In this document: positions 63,786 through 64,000 of the stretch, piece by piece | How positions within the stretch are numbered: position 1 is the first letter of the stretch | Layout: each line of letters opens with the position of its first letter | DNA from: Hyphomicrobiales bacterium | Lineage (GTDB): Bacteria > Pseudomonadota > Alphaproteobacteria > SPJN01 | Assembly: GCA_006844605.1 (NCBI GenBank) | Contig: SPJN01000004.1 | Coordinates: forward strand, 1-64,000 | Direction of reading: 5' to 3' | DNA: 64,000 bases | Notes under the pieces: model-generated | What the model saw: only the letters and a program-made list of their open reading frames with translations | Databases searched by the model: none | What the model was told of the DNA's origin: nothing | Made by a program: the position numbers and the translations under genes

Positions 63786-64000
63786 ATGATTTTAATTGGT
63801 CGGAACATCATTATCGCCTTGAGCTTGTTGTTTGTTGCAACGGGGGCCGCCGCTGACGTGTCTAGCGAATGGCAAGTTGACCAGTACGCCAAAACGCGAC
63901 TTGTCCTTGAAGAAATCACCGCTGATCATGTGAAAATCGGTCTTGAGATTGTGATGGAAGATGGCTGGCATACCTACTGGCGTGCGCCGGGGGACGCTGG
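63786..64000 (+). CDS. DsbD/ScsB-like thiol reductase, N-terminal part (cut by window edge)
   Basis: About 71 residues of a longer protein. A signal peptide (IIIALSLLFVATGAAA) is followed by the N-terminal domain of ScsB/DsbD-type proteins, recognised by LEIVMEDGWHTYWRAPGDAG. The family passes reducing power from cytoplasm to periplasmic thiols and includes copper-tolerance proteins. The catalytic part lies beyond the window, so exact type is unknown. ATG 63786 follows GGAGGGTAGG. Confidence 0.75.
   Translation, partial: MILIGRNIIIALSLLFVATGAAADVSSEWQVDQYAKTRLVLEEITADHVKIGLEIVMEDGWHTYWRAPGDA

Overview
The window reads as a chromosomal core segment of a free-living, aerobic, Gram-negative alphaproteobacterium. 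This rests on gene order and family type. The order dksA-cckA-recA-alaS is typically alphaproteobacterial. So is the aa3 oxidase run tldD | coxB-coxA-ctaB-coxF-ctaG-coxC-DUF983-surf1-thrC-M16 protease-GNAT, and so is the block pmbA-cysQ-DUF374 acyltransferase-waaA-lpxK. Base composition looks moderate (about half GC, not computed). A marine SAR116-like lineage would fit, but that is a guess. I see no rRNA, insertion sequence, prophage, integrase or CRISPR array. Coding density is very high, with many 1-8 bp overlaps.

Layout. 1-2351 (minus): 5' part of a MoxR ATPase gene and an orphan GT-C-type membrane glycosyltransferase. 2486-8745 (plus): dksA with a good sigma70 promoter, a short soluble CckA-like hybrid kinase, recA with an SOS-like promoter, and alaS, which carries a parS-like site. 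8898-12331: a lipoprotein, a membrane-anchored AraC regulator and a fatty acid hydroxylase/DUF2147 fusion. 12392-14323 (minus): icd and a LOG-type nucleosidase. 14475-23380 (plus): two small cytochromes c, a Fe(III) transporter pair behind a Fur-like dyad, a LysM protein, an Atm1-type exporter, and psd-pssA for phosphatidylethanolamine. 23417-27753 (minus): an RND efflux pump pair. 28065: tRNA-Gln(CTG).

28191-36835: accessory enzymes (SnoaL, amidohydrolase, GST, FAH, DUF2461, YaiI), an outer-membrane protein paired with a DUF2946-like Cys protein, and purT. 36816-42742 (minus): a tightly overlapping envelope operon (Cys-rich protein, pmbA, cysQ, acyltransferase, waaA, lpxK). 42825-46919: an MFS transporter, then a TetR-desaturase-methyltransferase operon with twin operators, and a MAPEG protein. 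46979-50339: ubiA, rsmE, gshA. 50349-52897 (minus): a c-type cytochrome-like protein and tldD. 53194-63070 (plus): the cytochrome aa3 oxidase and assembly genes, then thrC, an M16 protease and a GNAT. 63102-64000: yqgE, and the 5' end of a DsbD/ScsB-like gene cut by the window edge.

How the genes fit together. The aa3 oxidase subunits lie beside their heme and copper assembly factors (ctaB, ctaG, surf1). UbiA feeds ubiquinone to the same chain. Iron uptake, Atm1 export and glutathione synthesis (gshA) are linked through Fe-S and thiol metabolism. CckA and a CtrA-type box hint at the CtrA regulatory pathway. No clearly novel multi-gene system is visible. The most notable signals are the parS-like site inside alaS, the hydroxylase-DUF2147 fusion with a retained signal peptide, the twin TetR operators, the soluble CckA, and an iron permease pair without an ATPase.
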